46,846 bases of DNA from BMS3ABIN04 sp965554225 (GTDB lineage Bacteria; Bacteroidota; Ignavibacteria; Ignavibacteriales; Melioribacteraceae), in assembly GCA_965554225.1 (NCBI GenBank), contig CBEVZC010000008.1, positions 1-46,846 of the forward strand. The letters are read 5' to 3'. The notes below the pieces were generated by a model. The model was not told where the DNA came from and ran no database searches. It worked only from the letters and a program-made list of their open reading frames with translations. Both the position numbers and the translations under genes were made by a program. Below, piece by piece: positions 16,995 through 25,770 of the stretch (position 1 is the stretch's first letter; the number at the start of each line of letters is the position of its first letter).

Positions 16995-18197
16995 ATGAAC
17001 GAACCGAATAACTTAAAAGAAGTTCAAGGAAATATTGACAGTATTATGGAAATAAACGACTTGTTTTCTATACTTGTTAATATTTCTAAAGATTTAATTT
17101 TCGTTTTAAACCAGGAGGGTTTCTTCAATTTTATAAACGAAAACGGCGCCAGAATTCTTGATTATCACACGAGTGAATTATTAGGTAAGCATTTTTTCGA
17201 TTTGGTTGGTGAAGAAAACAAATCCCAAGTATCTTCGGCTTTCCAAAAAATATTGGACGATGGAAACGTAATTCATTTCAGTTCAAACTTAAAAGCAAAG
17301 TTCGGCGATCTGGTTTGGTTTAATATTTCTGCCAGTCCAATAAAACAGAATGATAAAATTGAAGGTGTAATTGCGATTGCTTACGATGTGACAAAAGCTG
17401 ATAAAGAAGGGAAGAGAATTAAAGATTTAACAACAAAATTACTAGAGTCAAATAGAATTATTTCAATTGAGCGTGACCGGGCAAAGCAAAAAATATCAAT
17501 ATTAGAAGAATTAAATAAACTTAAAAACGATTTTATTTCAAATATTTCTCATGAATTGAGAACACCTTTAGCTTCCATTGTAGGTTTTGCCGAAACAATT
17601 AATACAGATGAAGAGCTAAGTTCTGATAAGGTTAAAGAGTTTAACAAAATTATACTTGATGAAAGCAAACGATTGGCAAAACTTATTGAAGATGTTTTGG
17701 ACCTTTCTAAATTGGAGGACGAAAAGGAAACATTAGACAAAGAGAATTTTGATTTTGTTGTTTTGCTTAAAAATTTAACCAACGGTTTTAAGGAATTAGC
17801 CGATAAAAAAAATATTAATTATTCCGTAGAAATTCCGGAAGCTGAAATAATAATTAATGCAGATAAGGAGAGAATTTCAAAATCTTTTAGTAATTTAATT
17901 TCTAATGCTTTTAAATTTACTGAATCGGGTGGTAGAGTAACCGTGATTGTTCAGGATTTTTTAAGAGAAGCAGAAATTATTATAAGCGATACAGGTATAG
18001 GAATTCCGCAAGATGAATTGCAGTTTATTTTTGAGAAATTTAATAAAGTTGAAACTCAAACAAAAAAAACTAAGGGAAGCGGTTTGGGTTTAGTGACTTT
18101 AAAAAAAATTATAGATTTGCACAAGGGATTAATTAGGGTGAAAAGTGAGGTAAACAAGGGAACAACTTTTATTATCAAACTACCTAAATTAATATAA
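16995..18197 (+). CDS. PAS-domain sensor histidine kinase
   Basis: The 400-residue product has no membrane segment. A PAS domain fills about residues 22-135 (ISKDLIFVLNQEGFFNFINE, LLGKHFFDLV, GVIAIAYDVTKA), followed by a short coiled coil (about 135-178). The kinase core has the phospho-accepting His186 in NISHELRTPLASIVGF, the N-box NLISNAFKF, DTGIGIP (332-338) and GSGLGL (361-366). It autophosphorylates from ATP and should pass phosphate to the regulator 18 bases downstream, and perhaps also to the receiver-phosphatase after that. The PAS ligand is unknown. Confidence 0.92.
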   Translation: MNEPNNLKEVQGNIDSIMEINDLFSILVNISKDLIFVLNQEGFFNFINENGARILDYHTSELLGKHFFDLVGEENKSQVSSAFQKILDDGNVIHFSSNLKAKFGDLVWFNISASPIKQNDKIEGVIAIAYDVTKADKEGKRIKDLTTKLLESNRIISIERDRAKQKISILEELNKLKNDFISNISHELRTPLASIVGFAETINTDEELSSDKVKEFNKIILDESKRLAKLIEDVLDLSKLEDEKETLDKENFDFVVLLKNLTNGFKELADKKNINYSVEIPEAEIIINADKERISKSFSNLISNAFKFTESGGRVTVIVQDFLREAEIIISDTGIGIPQDELQFIFEKFNKVETQTKKTKGSGLGLVTLKKIIDLHKGLIRVKSEVNKGTTFIIKLPKLI

Positions 18198-18215
18198 TCA
18201 TAGTAGGAGTAAAAC

Positions 18216-19598
18216 TTGGAAAAAACCATATTTATTGTTGACGATGAAGAGTCTATACTGAAGTTAATAACCCATTGGGTTAAGAATGACTGGAAATATA
18301 AGGTGAAAACTTTCATGAACGGCAACGACTTGTTGGATAGCCTTTACGAAGGTCCCGACTTGGTATTGCTTGATATTATGCTGCCGGATATCGGAGGAGT
18401 TGAAATTCTTAAAAGGATAAAACGTAACTATAAAAACTTGCCCGTCATCATGCTGTCTGCGCAAGGAAGCATAGACGTAGCCCTCGAATCAATTAGAATA
18501 GGTGCATTCGATTATTTCCCCAAACCGATAGATAAAAATCGACTCGAACCGGCAATTAAAAATGCCATTGCAAATTATGATTTACAGAGAAGAGTTGACG
18601 AACTTAAGGGAGACCTCCAAAAAGAATATAGTTTTGATAACATCATTTCTGCAGACAGGAAAATGCAGGATGTATTTAAAATGGTAACCAAGGTTTTAGA
18701 CAATTCTATAACCGTCTTAATTAATGGTGAAAGCGGAACCGGAAAAGAATTGATAGCCCGTGCAATTCATTATAACGGTATCAGGAAAGATGCTCCTTTT
18801 GTTGTTGTGAACTCGGCTTCAATACCAAGAGAGTTATTGGAAAGTGAATTGTTCGGTCACGAAAAAGGTTCCTTTACGGGAGCTTATCAGCGTAAAATAG
18901 GAAAGTTTGAACTGGCAAACGGAGGCACACTGTTCCTCGATGAAATCGGCGAAATGGAAATGTCACTCCAAGCAAAAATATTAAGAGTAATTCAGCAAAG
19001 AGAGTTTGAGAGAGTAGGCGGGAACGAAACAATCAAGAGTGATGTGCGGATTATTTCTGCTACAAACAGAAATTTGAAGGACATGGTAACCAACAGAGAA
19101 TTTAGAGAAGATCTATATTACCGTCTCAATTCATTCCCAATTTATATACCACCGCTGCGCGAAAGAAGAGGTGACATTGTAATATTGATTAACCATTTCT
19201 TGAACGAGTTTAAACTGAAAGTTGGAAAGGATATCGAAGGTTTTACTAAAGCAGCGCTAAAATTAATGTACGATTATGACTGGCCGGGAAATGTAAGAGA
19301 ATTAGAAAATACAATTGAAAGATGTTTGATTCTAACTGATCACAAAACGATAGACATAGATGTTTTACCTCCGCAAATATTAAACACGGACGGCAGTTCA
19401 TCTTTACACAGCAATGAACCTCTGTTCGGAGATGATTCACCTATTATTCCGTTTGAACAGCTGAAATCGGAAGCTATTAAACATGCATTGAGAATAACTA
19501 AGGGCAACATTGTTGAAGCGTCAAAAAAATTAAACGTCGGCAGAGCTACTCTTTACAGACTTATGGAGAAGTACAACATAAAATCGAAAAGAGATTAG
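18216..19598 (+). CDS. NtrC-type sigma-54-dependent response regulator
   Basis: The 460-residue product has a receiver domain with Asp53 as the phosphorylation site (LVLLDIMLPD) and Lys103. The AAA+ domain has Walker A GESGTGKE at 171-178, the sigma-54 contact loop GSFTGA at 218-223 (Ser in place of the usual Ala) and Walker B GTLFLDEIGE. A C-terminal Fis-type helix-turn-helix is present (ITKGNIVEASKKLNVGRATLYRLM). It activates promoters read by sigma-54 polymerase. The start is a TTG at 18216, six bases after a strong AGGAG (18205-18209); no ATG fits the receiver's N-terminal strand. The kinase just upstream is its likely partner. Confidence 0.95.
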   Translation: MEKTIFIVDDEESILKLITHWVKNDWKYKVKTFMNGNDLLDSLYEGPDLVLLDIMLPDIGGVEILKRIKRNYKNLPVIMLSAQGSIDVALESIRIGAFDYFPKPIDKNRLEPAIKNAIANYDLQRRVDELKGDLQKEYSFDNIISADRKMQDVFKMVTKVLDNSITVLINGESGTGKELIARAIHYNGIRKDAPFVVVNSASIPRELLESELFGHEKGSFTGAYQRKIGKFELANGGTLFLDEIGEMEMSLQAKILRVIQQREFERVGGNETIKSDVRIISATNRNLKDMVTNREFREDLYYRLNSFPIYIPPLRERRGDIVILINHFLNEFKLKVGKDIEGFTKAALKLMYDYDWPGNVRELENTIERCLILTDHKTIDIDVLPPQILNTDGSSSLHSNEPLFGDDSPIIPFEQLKSEAIKHALRITKGNIVEASKKLNVGRATLYRLMEKYNIKSKRD

Positions 19599-19622
19599 TT
19601 TTCTTAAAATCAATAGTTGATT

Positions 19623-20765
19623 ATGAATGCAGAAAAAAAAGATTACAAAATTTTACTTGTAGAAGATGAAGACAACATTGCCAAGCTCTTTACATTTAGT
19701 TTCAAGAGAGCGGGGTTTGCCTGCGAATGGGCGGAAAATGGAATTGCCGGCTTGGAAAAAGTAAGAGAATTTAAACCCGATATTATCGTAAGCGATATTA
19801 TGATGCCGGAGATGGATGGTTATGAGTTCAGAAGAAATTTATTAAAAGAGCCCGAGTTTGGTTCCATCCCATTTATTTTCCTTACTGCCAAAGGTGACGA
19901 ATCCGACATCTTGGATGGATATGACTTGGACATTGAAGATTATGTTGTTAAAACTTCCAGCCCGAAAGTGGTAGTTGCCAAATTACTTGCTATTCTTAAG
20001 AAAAGTCAGAAAGAACGGGAGAAAGCAGTCAACGAAGTCCATCAGGCAGCTTCAAAAATGGGGGCAAAAGTTGTTCCCGACGATTTTCCTAAGCTTGAAG
20101 GATTTGAAGTTGAGCATTGGCATGTTCCATTCCAGAACATTCCCGGCGGAGATTTTATAGACTATTTTCCATTGGACGAAAACAACCTTGTTGTAGTTTT
20201 GGGTGACATAATGGGAAAGAAATGGGGCGCATGGTATTTTGCTGTTGCTTATGCGGGATACGTCCGCAGCGCAATACGTTTTGTCCTGCAGTCCGGCGAT
20301 GTTTTCTCACCCGCAGTTATTCTGAATAAAGTAAATGATGCCATTTATAAAGATGAACGCTTATCCGAAGTATTTATTACCCTCTCAATCTTTGTTGTGA
20401 ACAACAAGGACAAAACGGTTCTCTACAGTGGCGCCGGCGATTTGCCTCTTTTATATAAATCTCCGGATGAAGAAGTAAAAAGTATTAAGTCGAATGGAAT
20501 TCTGCTCGGTTTTAGTGAAACCGGAGAGTACGAAGATGTTAATGTTACTCTTAAAAGCGGTGATATTATCTTTAGTACTACAGACGGTATAACGGAGACC
20601 AGAAAAAGCGATGGCGAATTTTTTGGCGAAGACGGCTTAATAAATGTAATTAAAACAATTACACCACAAGAGAATCCACTTAATAAAGTTGCAAAAGTTT
20701 TTACGGAATCTACCAACGGAAAGTTTGAAGATGATGTAAGCATAATTTCAATTAAATGTTTATAA
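19623..20765 (+). CDS. Receiver-PP2C (SpoIIE/RsbU-like) phosphatase response regulator
   Basis: The product (380 residues from the ATG at 19623) joins a receiver domain with Asp58 (IIVSDIMMPEMDG) to a PP2C-type serine/threonine phosphatase domain (about 165-380). The phosphatase shows the metal-binding motifs PGGDFIDYF, VVLGDIMGK, STTDGITETR and EDDVSIISI. Proteins of this design dephosphorylate anti-sigma-factor antagonists in partner-switching pathways when the receiver is phosphorylated. No antagonist or anti-sigma kinase is in the window. After the receiver's Lys the usual Pro is missing (VVKTSSP). It follows the NtrC-type gene by 24 bases, so one kinase may feed two outputs. Confidence 0.92.
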   Translation: MNAEKKDYKILLVEDEDNIAKLFTFSFKRAGFACEWAENGIAGLEKVREFKPDIIVSDIMMPEMDGYEFRRNLLKEPEFGSIPFIFLTAKGDESDILDGYDLDIEDYVVKTSSPKVVVAKLLAILKKSQKEREKAVNEVHQAASKMGAKVVPDDFPKLEGFEVEHWHVPFQNIPGGDFIDYFPLDENNLVVVLGDIMGKKWGAWYFAVAYAGYVRSAIRFVLQSGDVFSPAVILNKVNDAIYKDERLSEVFITLSIFVVNNKDKTVLYSGAGDLPLLYKSPDEEVKSIKSNGILLGFSETGEYEDVNVTLKSGDIIFSTTDGITETRKSDGEFFGEDGLINVIKTITPQENPLNKVAKVFTESTNGKFEDDVSIISIKCL

Positions 20766-20786
20766 ATTTAAATTAGATCTATTTTT

Positions 20787-21857
20787 ATGAAGTTAAATTT
20801 GACTTGGGTTTTTCTTCTTATATCAGTTTTCCTTATCAATACAATCTTATACGCTCAAACCATTCGTCCTATTCGAGACAATGTCGGCTTCTGCTGGAAT
20901 GCACCTGAAATGGACAGTATAATTTTCTTCTTAGAAAAAGATGCAAAATACTCCCCCCGTTTTCAGGGTGATAATTTAGTCGCGGCTATTTCTCCGCACG
21001 ACGATTATTTATATGCGGGAAGAATATATTTTCCGGTTTACCGCTTAATCAAGGCAAAGGAAATTGTTGTTTTCGGAGTAACTCACGGCACAGTAAGGCG
21101 GGCTATGAACGACCCGGAAAATGTTTTAATTCTAGATAATTATGATTTTTGGAAAGGTCCGTATGGTAATGTTAAAATATCTCCGCTGCGAGAAGTAATA
21201 AAACAAAAATTAAATCATGATTTCTTTATAGTTAGCAATAAAGCCCAAAGAATTGAACATTCTATTGAAGCGCTGATTCCATTCTTGCAATATTACAACC
21301 GCAATATTAAAATTACACCCATAATGGTAACAGCAATGCCGTTTAGTTTAATTGAGAAAATTAGCGGAGAACTAACAAATATTATTGATAACTATATTCA
21401 TTCCCGGCATCTGCAGCTCGGGAAAGATATTTTCTTTTTAATTTCCAACGATGCCGACCATTACGGAGCCGACTTTAACAATACTCCGTTCGGTACGGAT
21501 TTGAAAGCTCATACTGCCGCTACTAACAATGATAAACGAATTATTGAAAAATATATTAATAATACAATCAGTAAATCCGACTTGGTCGCTTTAACGAAAG
21601 AAATATGGAAAACCGGTAAAAATAAACCATTGACATTGTGGTGCGGGAGATATCCGGTTACGTTCGGATTATTAACGGTAGAAAAAATTGTTAAAAATAT
21701 TACAGGGAAACCATTAAGCGGAAAGTTATTCAAATATTCAGATACGTTCACAGAAAAAGTACTCCCGATTAAAAACACGCAACTCGGTACTACTGCTCCT
21801 TTCTCATTAAAGCATTGGGTCGGATTTTACTCCGCAGGATTTTACATAAATAAATAA
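20787..21857 (+). CDS. Secreted Memo-like (AmmeMemoRadiSam system protein B family) protein
   Basis: The 356-residue product has an N-terminal signal peptide (about 1-24, ending LYAQ) and then a Memo fold. Matching motifs are AAISPHDDYLYAGR, FGVTHG, IEHSIEALIPFLQYYN and ISNDADHYGADF, whose His and Asp residues line the Memo metal pocket related to class III extradiol dioxygenases. Most Memo proteins are cytosolic; this one should be exported. It lies 21 bases downstream of the receiver-phosphatase and is probably in the same transcript. Its activity is unknown. No AmmeMemoRadiSam partner (AMMECR1 or the radical SAM protein) is nearby. Confidence 0.85.
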   Translation: MKLNLTWVFLLISVFLINTILYAQTIRPIRDNVGFCWNAPEMDSIIFFLEKDAKYSPRFQGDNLVAAISPHDDYLYAGRIYFPVYRLIKAKEIVVFGVTHGTVRRAMNDPENVLILDNYDFWKGPYGNVKISPLREVIKQKLNHDFFIVSNKAQRIEHSIEALIPFLQYYNRNIKITPIMVTAMPFSLIEKISGELTNIIDNYIHSRHLQLGKDIFFLISNDADHYGADFNNTPFGTDLKAHTAATNNDKRIIEKYINNTISKSDLVALTKEIWKTGKNKPLTLWCGRYPVTFGLLTVEKIVKNITGKPLSGKLFKYSDTFTEKVLPIKNTQLGTTAPFSLKHWVGFYSAGFYINK

Positions 21858-21943
21858 TATTTTGATTACCATCTCTGAATTCTTAACAACATGCTATGTT
21901 ATCAATAAAGAATTATATGCCATTTAACTGAGATATTTCTAAA

Positions 21944-21966
21944 AAGTCAACTTAGCAAGTTGACTT
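21944..21966. terminator. Terminator-like hairpin between convergent genes
   Basis: AAGTCAACTT at 21944-21953 pairs perfectly with AAGTTGACTT at 21957-21966 across the loop AGC. Read on the minus strand the stem is followed by a run of five T, so it best serves the YbjQ gene; it may also stop transcripts from the Memo gene. Confidence 0.65.
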
Positions 21967-22038
21967 ACTAAATAAGATATATATTTTAAGTAAGCACTTG
22001 ACTGATCTAAAGATAAACAGGTGCAAAATTAGAGTATT

Positions 22039-22353
22039 CTATTCCACATAAACTGCAGTTCCATAAACCAATATTTCAGCAGCGCTCTGCATTATATAGC
22101 TCGTGGAAAAACGGCAGTTAACAATTGCATTTGCTCCCAATGCTTTTGCTTCCGCCTTCATTCTGTCTAATGATTGTTCACGCGATTCAGCCATTAGTTT
22201 TGTATATTCTTGTATCTCTCCGCCGACAATATTTTTTAGTAAGGCAATTATATCTTTCCCAATATTTCTTGCGCGAATAGTATTACCGCGCACAATACCG
22301 AATACTTGTTTGATTTCTTTACTCTGAATTGTTGGAGTTGTAACGATAATCAT
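22039..22353 (-). CDS. YbjQ/UPF0145-family protein
   Basis: The 104-residue product matches the YbjQ family: IIVTTPTIQSKEIKQVFGIVRGNTI, a middle NIVGGEIQEYTKLMAESREQ, then LGANAIVNCRFSTSYI and a final YGTAVYVE. Members form small, probably pentameric, cytoplasmic rings whose role is not established; a heavy-metal link has been suggested. Its ATG overlaps the stop of the anti-sigma-like gene by four bases (22350-22353), so it is part of the sigma-factor operon. A hairpin with a T run at 21944-21966 probably ends the operon. Confidence 0.85.
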   Translation of the reverse strand: MIIVTTPTIQSKEIKQVFGIVRGNTIRARNIGKDIIALLKNIVGGEIQEYTKLMAESREQSLDRMKAEAKALGANAIVNCRFSTSYIMQSAAEILVYGTAVYVE

Positions 22354-22793
22354 CTTTGAATCTCCTTATATTTATCTTGTTTGAAAATAAAATATTTCTC
22401 ACGAATTACAGAGAAAATTAAAACAACAAATCCGAATACTAATGCTACGGTTCCAATCTGTACTATTAAAGGCGTTTGTTTATCGACAAAAAATTGATTA
22501 ACCGCTTGAATACTTCCGTAGGCAATTAAAATAAGAGCTCCTATTGAAATTGCGACCCATGCAATTCCTCTTTCTAATTTATTGTAGAGATTGGTCCAGT
22601 AACCATCCCAAAACTCTTTAGAAGGATTTTTAAGTTTCATTTTATTCAACACCTCCTTTATCCGTTTTTGTTCTTCAAATTCTTTCCTGCATTCAAGATT
22701 ATTCAATATTAAAGAATCGAATTCCGCTTTTTCTTTTTCACTTAATTCATTCTCAAAATATTTTTCCATAAGAATTATAAATCTTTCATTCAT
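22350..22793 (-). CDS. Membrane anti-sigma-like protein
   Basis: The 147-residue product has an N-terminal helical segment of the anti-sigma type (YFENELSEKEKAEFDSLI, LECRKEFEEQKRIKEVLNKM) with no HxxxCxxC zinc motif. Two membrane segments follow at about 78-100 and 110-130. Its position supports the call more than its sequence: the ATG at 22793 overlaps the stop of the ECF sigma gene by one base (TAATG). It should hold the sigma factor at the membrane. A later ATG at 22769 (MEKYFENEL) is an alternative start. The signal and any protease partner are unknown. Confidence 0.68.
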   Translation of the reverse strand: MNERFIILMEKYFENELSEKEKAEFDSLILNNLECRKEFEEQKRIKEVLNKMKLKNPSKEFWDGYWTNLYNKLERGIAWVAISIGALILIAYGSIQAVNQFFVDKQTPLIVQIGTVALVFGFVVLIFSVIREKYFIFKQDKYKEIQR

Positions 22794-23332
22794 TAAACTA
22801 ACCTTTCGAATTCATTTGCCAATTTTTTACGTGCATAATAAAGTTTAGACATTACTGTTCCAATCGGCAGATTCAACAATTCCGCAATTTCTTTATAGCT
22901 GTAGTTCTGAAACTCTTTCAGCATAATAATTTCTCTGTCCTCAGCTTTTAATTGCTCAATAGCACTTTCCAGCTTTTCCTTAACTTCTTCATCCTCTACA
23001 AAATCTTCCGGAGTTTCTGGATCTTCCATACTCTTTACATTCTCCAGAAAAGCTACTTCTCTTTTATTTTTTGAATCTCTAAAATAATTCAAACACAAGT
23101 TTTTTAATATTCTGTAGTACCATGTAAAGAAATTTTTTTGTTTATCAAACGTTTTAAAACTTCTGTAAGCTCTTATAAAAGCATCTTGAGAAACATCCAT
23201 TGCTAAATCGTGCGAACCTAAAAAACCCAGTGCTGTATAATATGCTCTTTTCATATTTGCTTTTACCAATCTTTCAAATTCCGCTTTTTCATCAGATGTT
23301 AATCTTGGATTTTTTAGAATTTTCTTAATCAT
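22793..23332 (-). CDS. ECF-family RNA polymerase sigma factor
   Basis: The product has region 2 (YYTALGFLGSHDLAMDVSQDAFIRAYRS, FFTWYYRILKNLCLNYFRD) and region 4 (LKAEDREIIMLKEFQNYSYKEIAELLNLPIGTVMSKLYYAR, split here by reading position about 125-175). It is a group 4 sigma factor that should work with the membrane anti-sigma-like protein encoded next. I take the ATG at 23332 (MIKKILKNPRL); the longer frame would start with a TTG at 23356 and adds eight residues. It is divergent from the C1 peptidase gene at 23535, so that intergenic region is a possible target promoter. Confidence 0.92.
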   Translation of the reverse strand: MIKKILKNPRLTSDEKAEFERLVKANMKRAYYTALGFLGSHDLAMDVSQDAFIRAYRSFKTFDKQKNFFTWYYRILKNLCLNYFRDSKNKREVAFLENVKSMEDPETPEDFVEDEEVKEKLESAIEQLKAEDREIIMLKEFQNYSYKEIAELLNLPIGTVMSKLYYARKKLANEFERLV

Positions 23333-23534
23333 TTTATTACTTATACACTTACTCAAAGAATTTATTCAATTTAAAATTATTTATTTGTAATTGCTTATCC
23401 GCAGACTAATAATCTGCTTAACGGAGAAATTGGTTTCAGAATTATTATTAGCCAAAGTAAATTTTTATTATAAGAGATACTTAACTAAATTTACAAAATC
23501 GATTCAATTAAAATTAGCGAAAGGGGATTTGAAA

Positions 23535-24767
23535 ATGAAACGTTTTATATTAGTAAATTTTTTATTCTTAGTAATTTTTTCATCTGCAGCTTTACTTGCT
23601 CAAACAGTAAAACAGGATAAAGGCGTATTTGTTGAGAAAAAGCCGGGTTATTATCAGGATGTAATAATGAAGAGTATAAGGGAGTTTAATGCCAAACCTA
23701 AAAAAGTAAAAAAACTATTTCAAGTTGATGTAAAAAATTACGATTTACCAACTTCGGTAAACCAATTTACAATATTCTGGCATAACAAACCTATATCTCA
23801 AGGGAATACAGGTACGTGCTGGGATTTTGCTACAACGTCATTCTTAGAATCCGAAATTTACAGAACTTCTAAAAAGAAAGTTAAACTTTCCGAAATGTTT
23901 ACTACCTACTGGGAATATGTTGAGAAAGCAAGAGAATTTGTTAAAACGCGCGGAAAATCTTTATTCGCTCAAGGTTCCGAAGCAAACGCAGTAACAAGAA
24001 TGTGGAAGAAATATGGCATAGTTCCCGAAAAAGATTTTTCAGGACTAAAACCTGGTCAAAAATTTCTCGACCATAGTAAAATGTTTAAGGAGATGTATTC
24101 ATACTTACAATCCGTCAAGAATGAAAATGCATGGAATGAAGAGCTTGTTTTATCTACTATTAAATCTATATTAAATAACTATTTGGGAACTCCACCAAAC
24201 TCGGTTAATGTAAACGGAAATACTTATACACCAAAACAATACTTAAGTAATTATTTGAAATTGAACCCGGATGATTATATTGATGTTTTATCCTATAAAC
24301 AAGCTCCATATTATAAGCAAGTTGAATACAAAGTTTCCGATAATTGGTGGCACAGTAAAGAGTATTATAATATTCCGTTAGACAAGTTCATGTCGGTAAT
24401 AAAAAATGCTCTAAAAAATGGATATACACTAAGCATCGGTGGAGATGTTTCCGAACCGGGTAAAATAGCAGGCAAGGATGTTTTTGTAGTTCCTACTTTT
24501 GATATTCCGTCAAAATATATAAATGAAGATGCAAGACAATTTAGGTTCAGCAACGGCTCGACTACCGATGATCACGGAATACATCTTGTCGGATACTTAA
24601 ACAAAGACGGCCAAGATTGGTACGTAATTAAAGATTCAGGCTCAAGTTCGCGAGACGGGAAAAACAAAGGATATTATTTTCTAAGCGGTGATTACGTAAA
24701 ACTTAAAATTATGGATTTTATGGTTCACAAAGACGTAATGAAAAGTTTGTTAAAAAAATTTCAATAG
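23535..24767 (+). CDS. Secreted C1-type cysteine peptidase (bleomycin hydrolase-like)
   Basis: The product (410 residues from the ATG at 23535) has a signal peptide (about 1-23, ending LLAQ) and a papain-like C1 domain. The nucleophile is in GNTGTCWDFATTSFLESE, and the catalytic His is in DDHGIHLVGY. The segment after it reads WYVIKDSGSSSRDG, so the usual Asn of the K-N-S-W-G motif is Asp. This variant occurs in other bacterial relatives as far as I recall. It should act in the periplasm or outside the cell. I chose the ATG at 23535, after AAGGGG, over the frame beginning at 23391, because only this start gives a clean signal peptide. Confidence 0.88.
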   Translation: MKRFILVNFLFLVIFSSAALLAQTVKQDKGVFVEKKPGYYQDVIMKSIREFNAKPKKVKKLFQVDVKNYDLPTSVNQFTIFWHNKPISQGNTGTCWDFATTSFLESEIYRTSKKKVKLSEMFTTYWEYVEKAREFVKTRGKSLFAQGSEANAVTRMWKKYGIVPEKDFSGLKPGQKFLDHSKMFKEMYSYLQSVKNENAWNEELVLSTIKSILNNYLGTPPNSVNVNGNTYTPKQYLSNYLKLNPDDYIDVLSYKQAPYYKQVEYKVSDNWWHSKEYYNIPLDKFMSVIKNALKNGYTLSIGGDVSEPGKIAGKDVFVVPTFDIPSKYINEDARQFRFSNGSTTDDHGIHLVGYLNKDGQDWYVIKDSGSSSRDGKNKGYYFLSGDYVKLKIMDFMVHKDVMKSLLKKFQ

Positions 24768-24811
24768 AATAATTTGGTCTTAGATTTATTGATTATTAAT
24801 TTAGAGTTATT

Positions 24812-25714
24812 ATGAAGTTAAAAAAATTTTCATGGTTTTTTGTTTTACTATTTATTCTTATCGGTTGTAGTTCAGGTGAAAAAAACGAAAAAGATCTGAT
24901 TTACAAAAAGGAAATTAATAAATGGCGAAACAGAAGAATAACAAATTTGAAAAGCGATAACGGTTGGCTTAATTTAGTCGGACTGTATTGGTTAAAGCAA
25001 GGGGCAAACACTTTCGGTGCGGATAAAACCAACGATGTAGTTTTCCCTTCCGGAGCTCCAAAATTTATAGGCAAGTTTATTCTAAACGGAAACAGCATAA
25101 CTGCAAAGATTAATAATGGAGTTGATGTCTATTATAAAGGGAGCAAGGTTACCGCCATAACATTAAAAGATGACATGTCTCCCGAAGCTACGGTTTTAGC
25201 TGTAGGTCCGTTTAGGTTCTTTGTTATTAAACGGGGAGACCGGTATGGGATAAGACTCAGAAACCTGGACGCTACCTTGGTAAAAAACTTCAAAGGAATA
25301 AAGTACTATCCAACAGATAAAAAATGGAGAGTTAAAGCAATATTCGAAAAATATATTACTCCCAAAATTCTTTCCATTCCCACGGAAATAGGAACAATAG
25401 AAGAAGATACTTCTTTCGGCAGATTAAAATTTAATATTAACGGTAAAGAATATGGCTTAGATCCGATTAACGCTGACAAGAAATTTTTCATAATTCTTGC
25501 CGACGAAACAAGCGGCAGCGAGACATATGGCGGCGGAAGATTTTTGTACATTCCAAAACCGGACTCAACAGGTACTACAATAATTGATTTTAATAAAGCT
25601 TACAATCCTCCGTGTGCATTTACAAAATATGCTACTTGTCCGCTGCCTCCGAAGGAAAATTATCTGAAACTAAAAATTACAGCCGGAGAAAAAGTTTACG
25701 GAGATGGACATTAA
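24812..25714 (+). CDS. DUF1684-domain lipoprotein
   Basis: The 300-residue product opens with a lipoprotein signal peptide and lipobox (LFILIGCSSGE; Cys at about 19). The rest is a DUF1684 domain: SDNGWLNLVGLYWLKQGANTFGAD, ILNGNSITAKI, and the C-terminal AYNPPCAFTKYATCPLPPKENYLKLKI with its conserved Cys residues and Pro-Pro. The domain is widespread but has no established function. It should sit on the inner or outer membrane. The gene lies 44 bases after the C1 peptidase stop and may share its transcript. A 15-bp hairpin follows. Confidence 0.9.
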   Translation: MKLKKFSWFFVLLFILIGCSSGEKNEKDLIYKKEINKWRNRRITNLKSDNGWLNLVGLYWLKQGANTFGADKTNDVVFPSGAPKFIGKFILNGNSITAKINNGVDVYYKGSKVTAITLKDDMSPEATVLAVGPFRFFVIKRGDRYGIRLRNLDATLVKNFKGIKYYPTDKKWRVKAIFEKYITPKILSIPTEIGTIEEDTSFGRLKFNINGKEYGLDPINADKKFFIILADETSGSETYGGGRFLYIPKPDSTGTTIIDFNKAYNPPCAFTKYATCPLPPKENYLKLKITAGEKVYGDGH

Positions 25715-25724
25715 ATAGTCAAAA

Positions 25725-25761
25725 CCATCAACCAAGTTCATCAAAAGAACTTGGTTGATGG
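25725..25761. terminator. Long terminator hairpin between convergent genes
   Basis: CCATCAACCAAGTTC at 25725-25739 pairs perfectly with GAACTTGGTTGATGG at 25747-25761 around a seven-base loop. On the minus strand TTTT follows the stem, so it best terminates the beta-propeller gene, and it could act in both directions. Confidence 0.8.
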
Positions 25762-25770
25762 GAAAACATC

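Noticed and set aside
23391..23534. Longer N-terminus of the C1 peptidase
   Set aside because: It would place a signal peptide inside the protein; the ATG at 23535 has the better ribosome-binding site.
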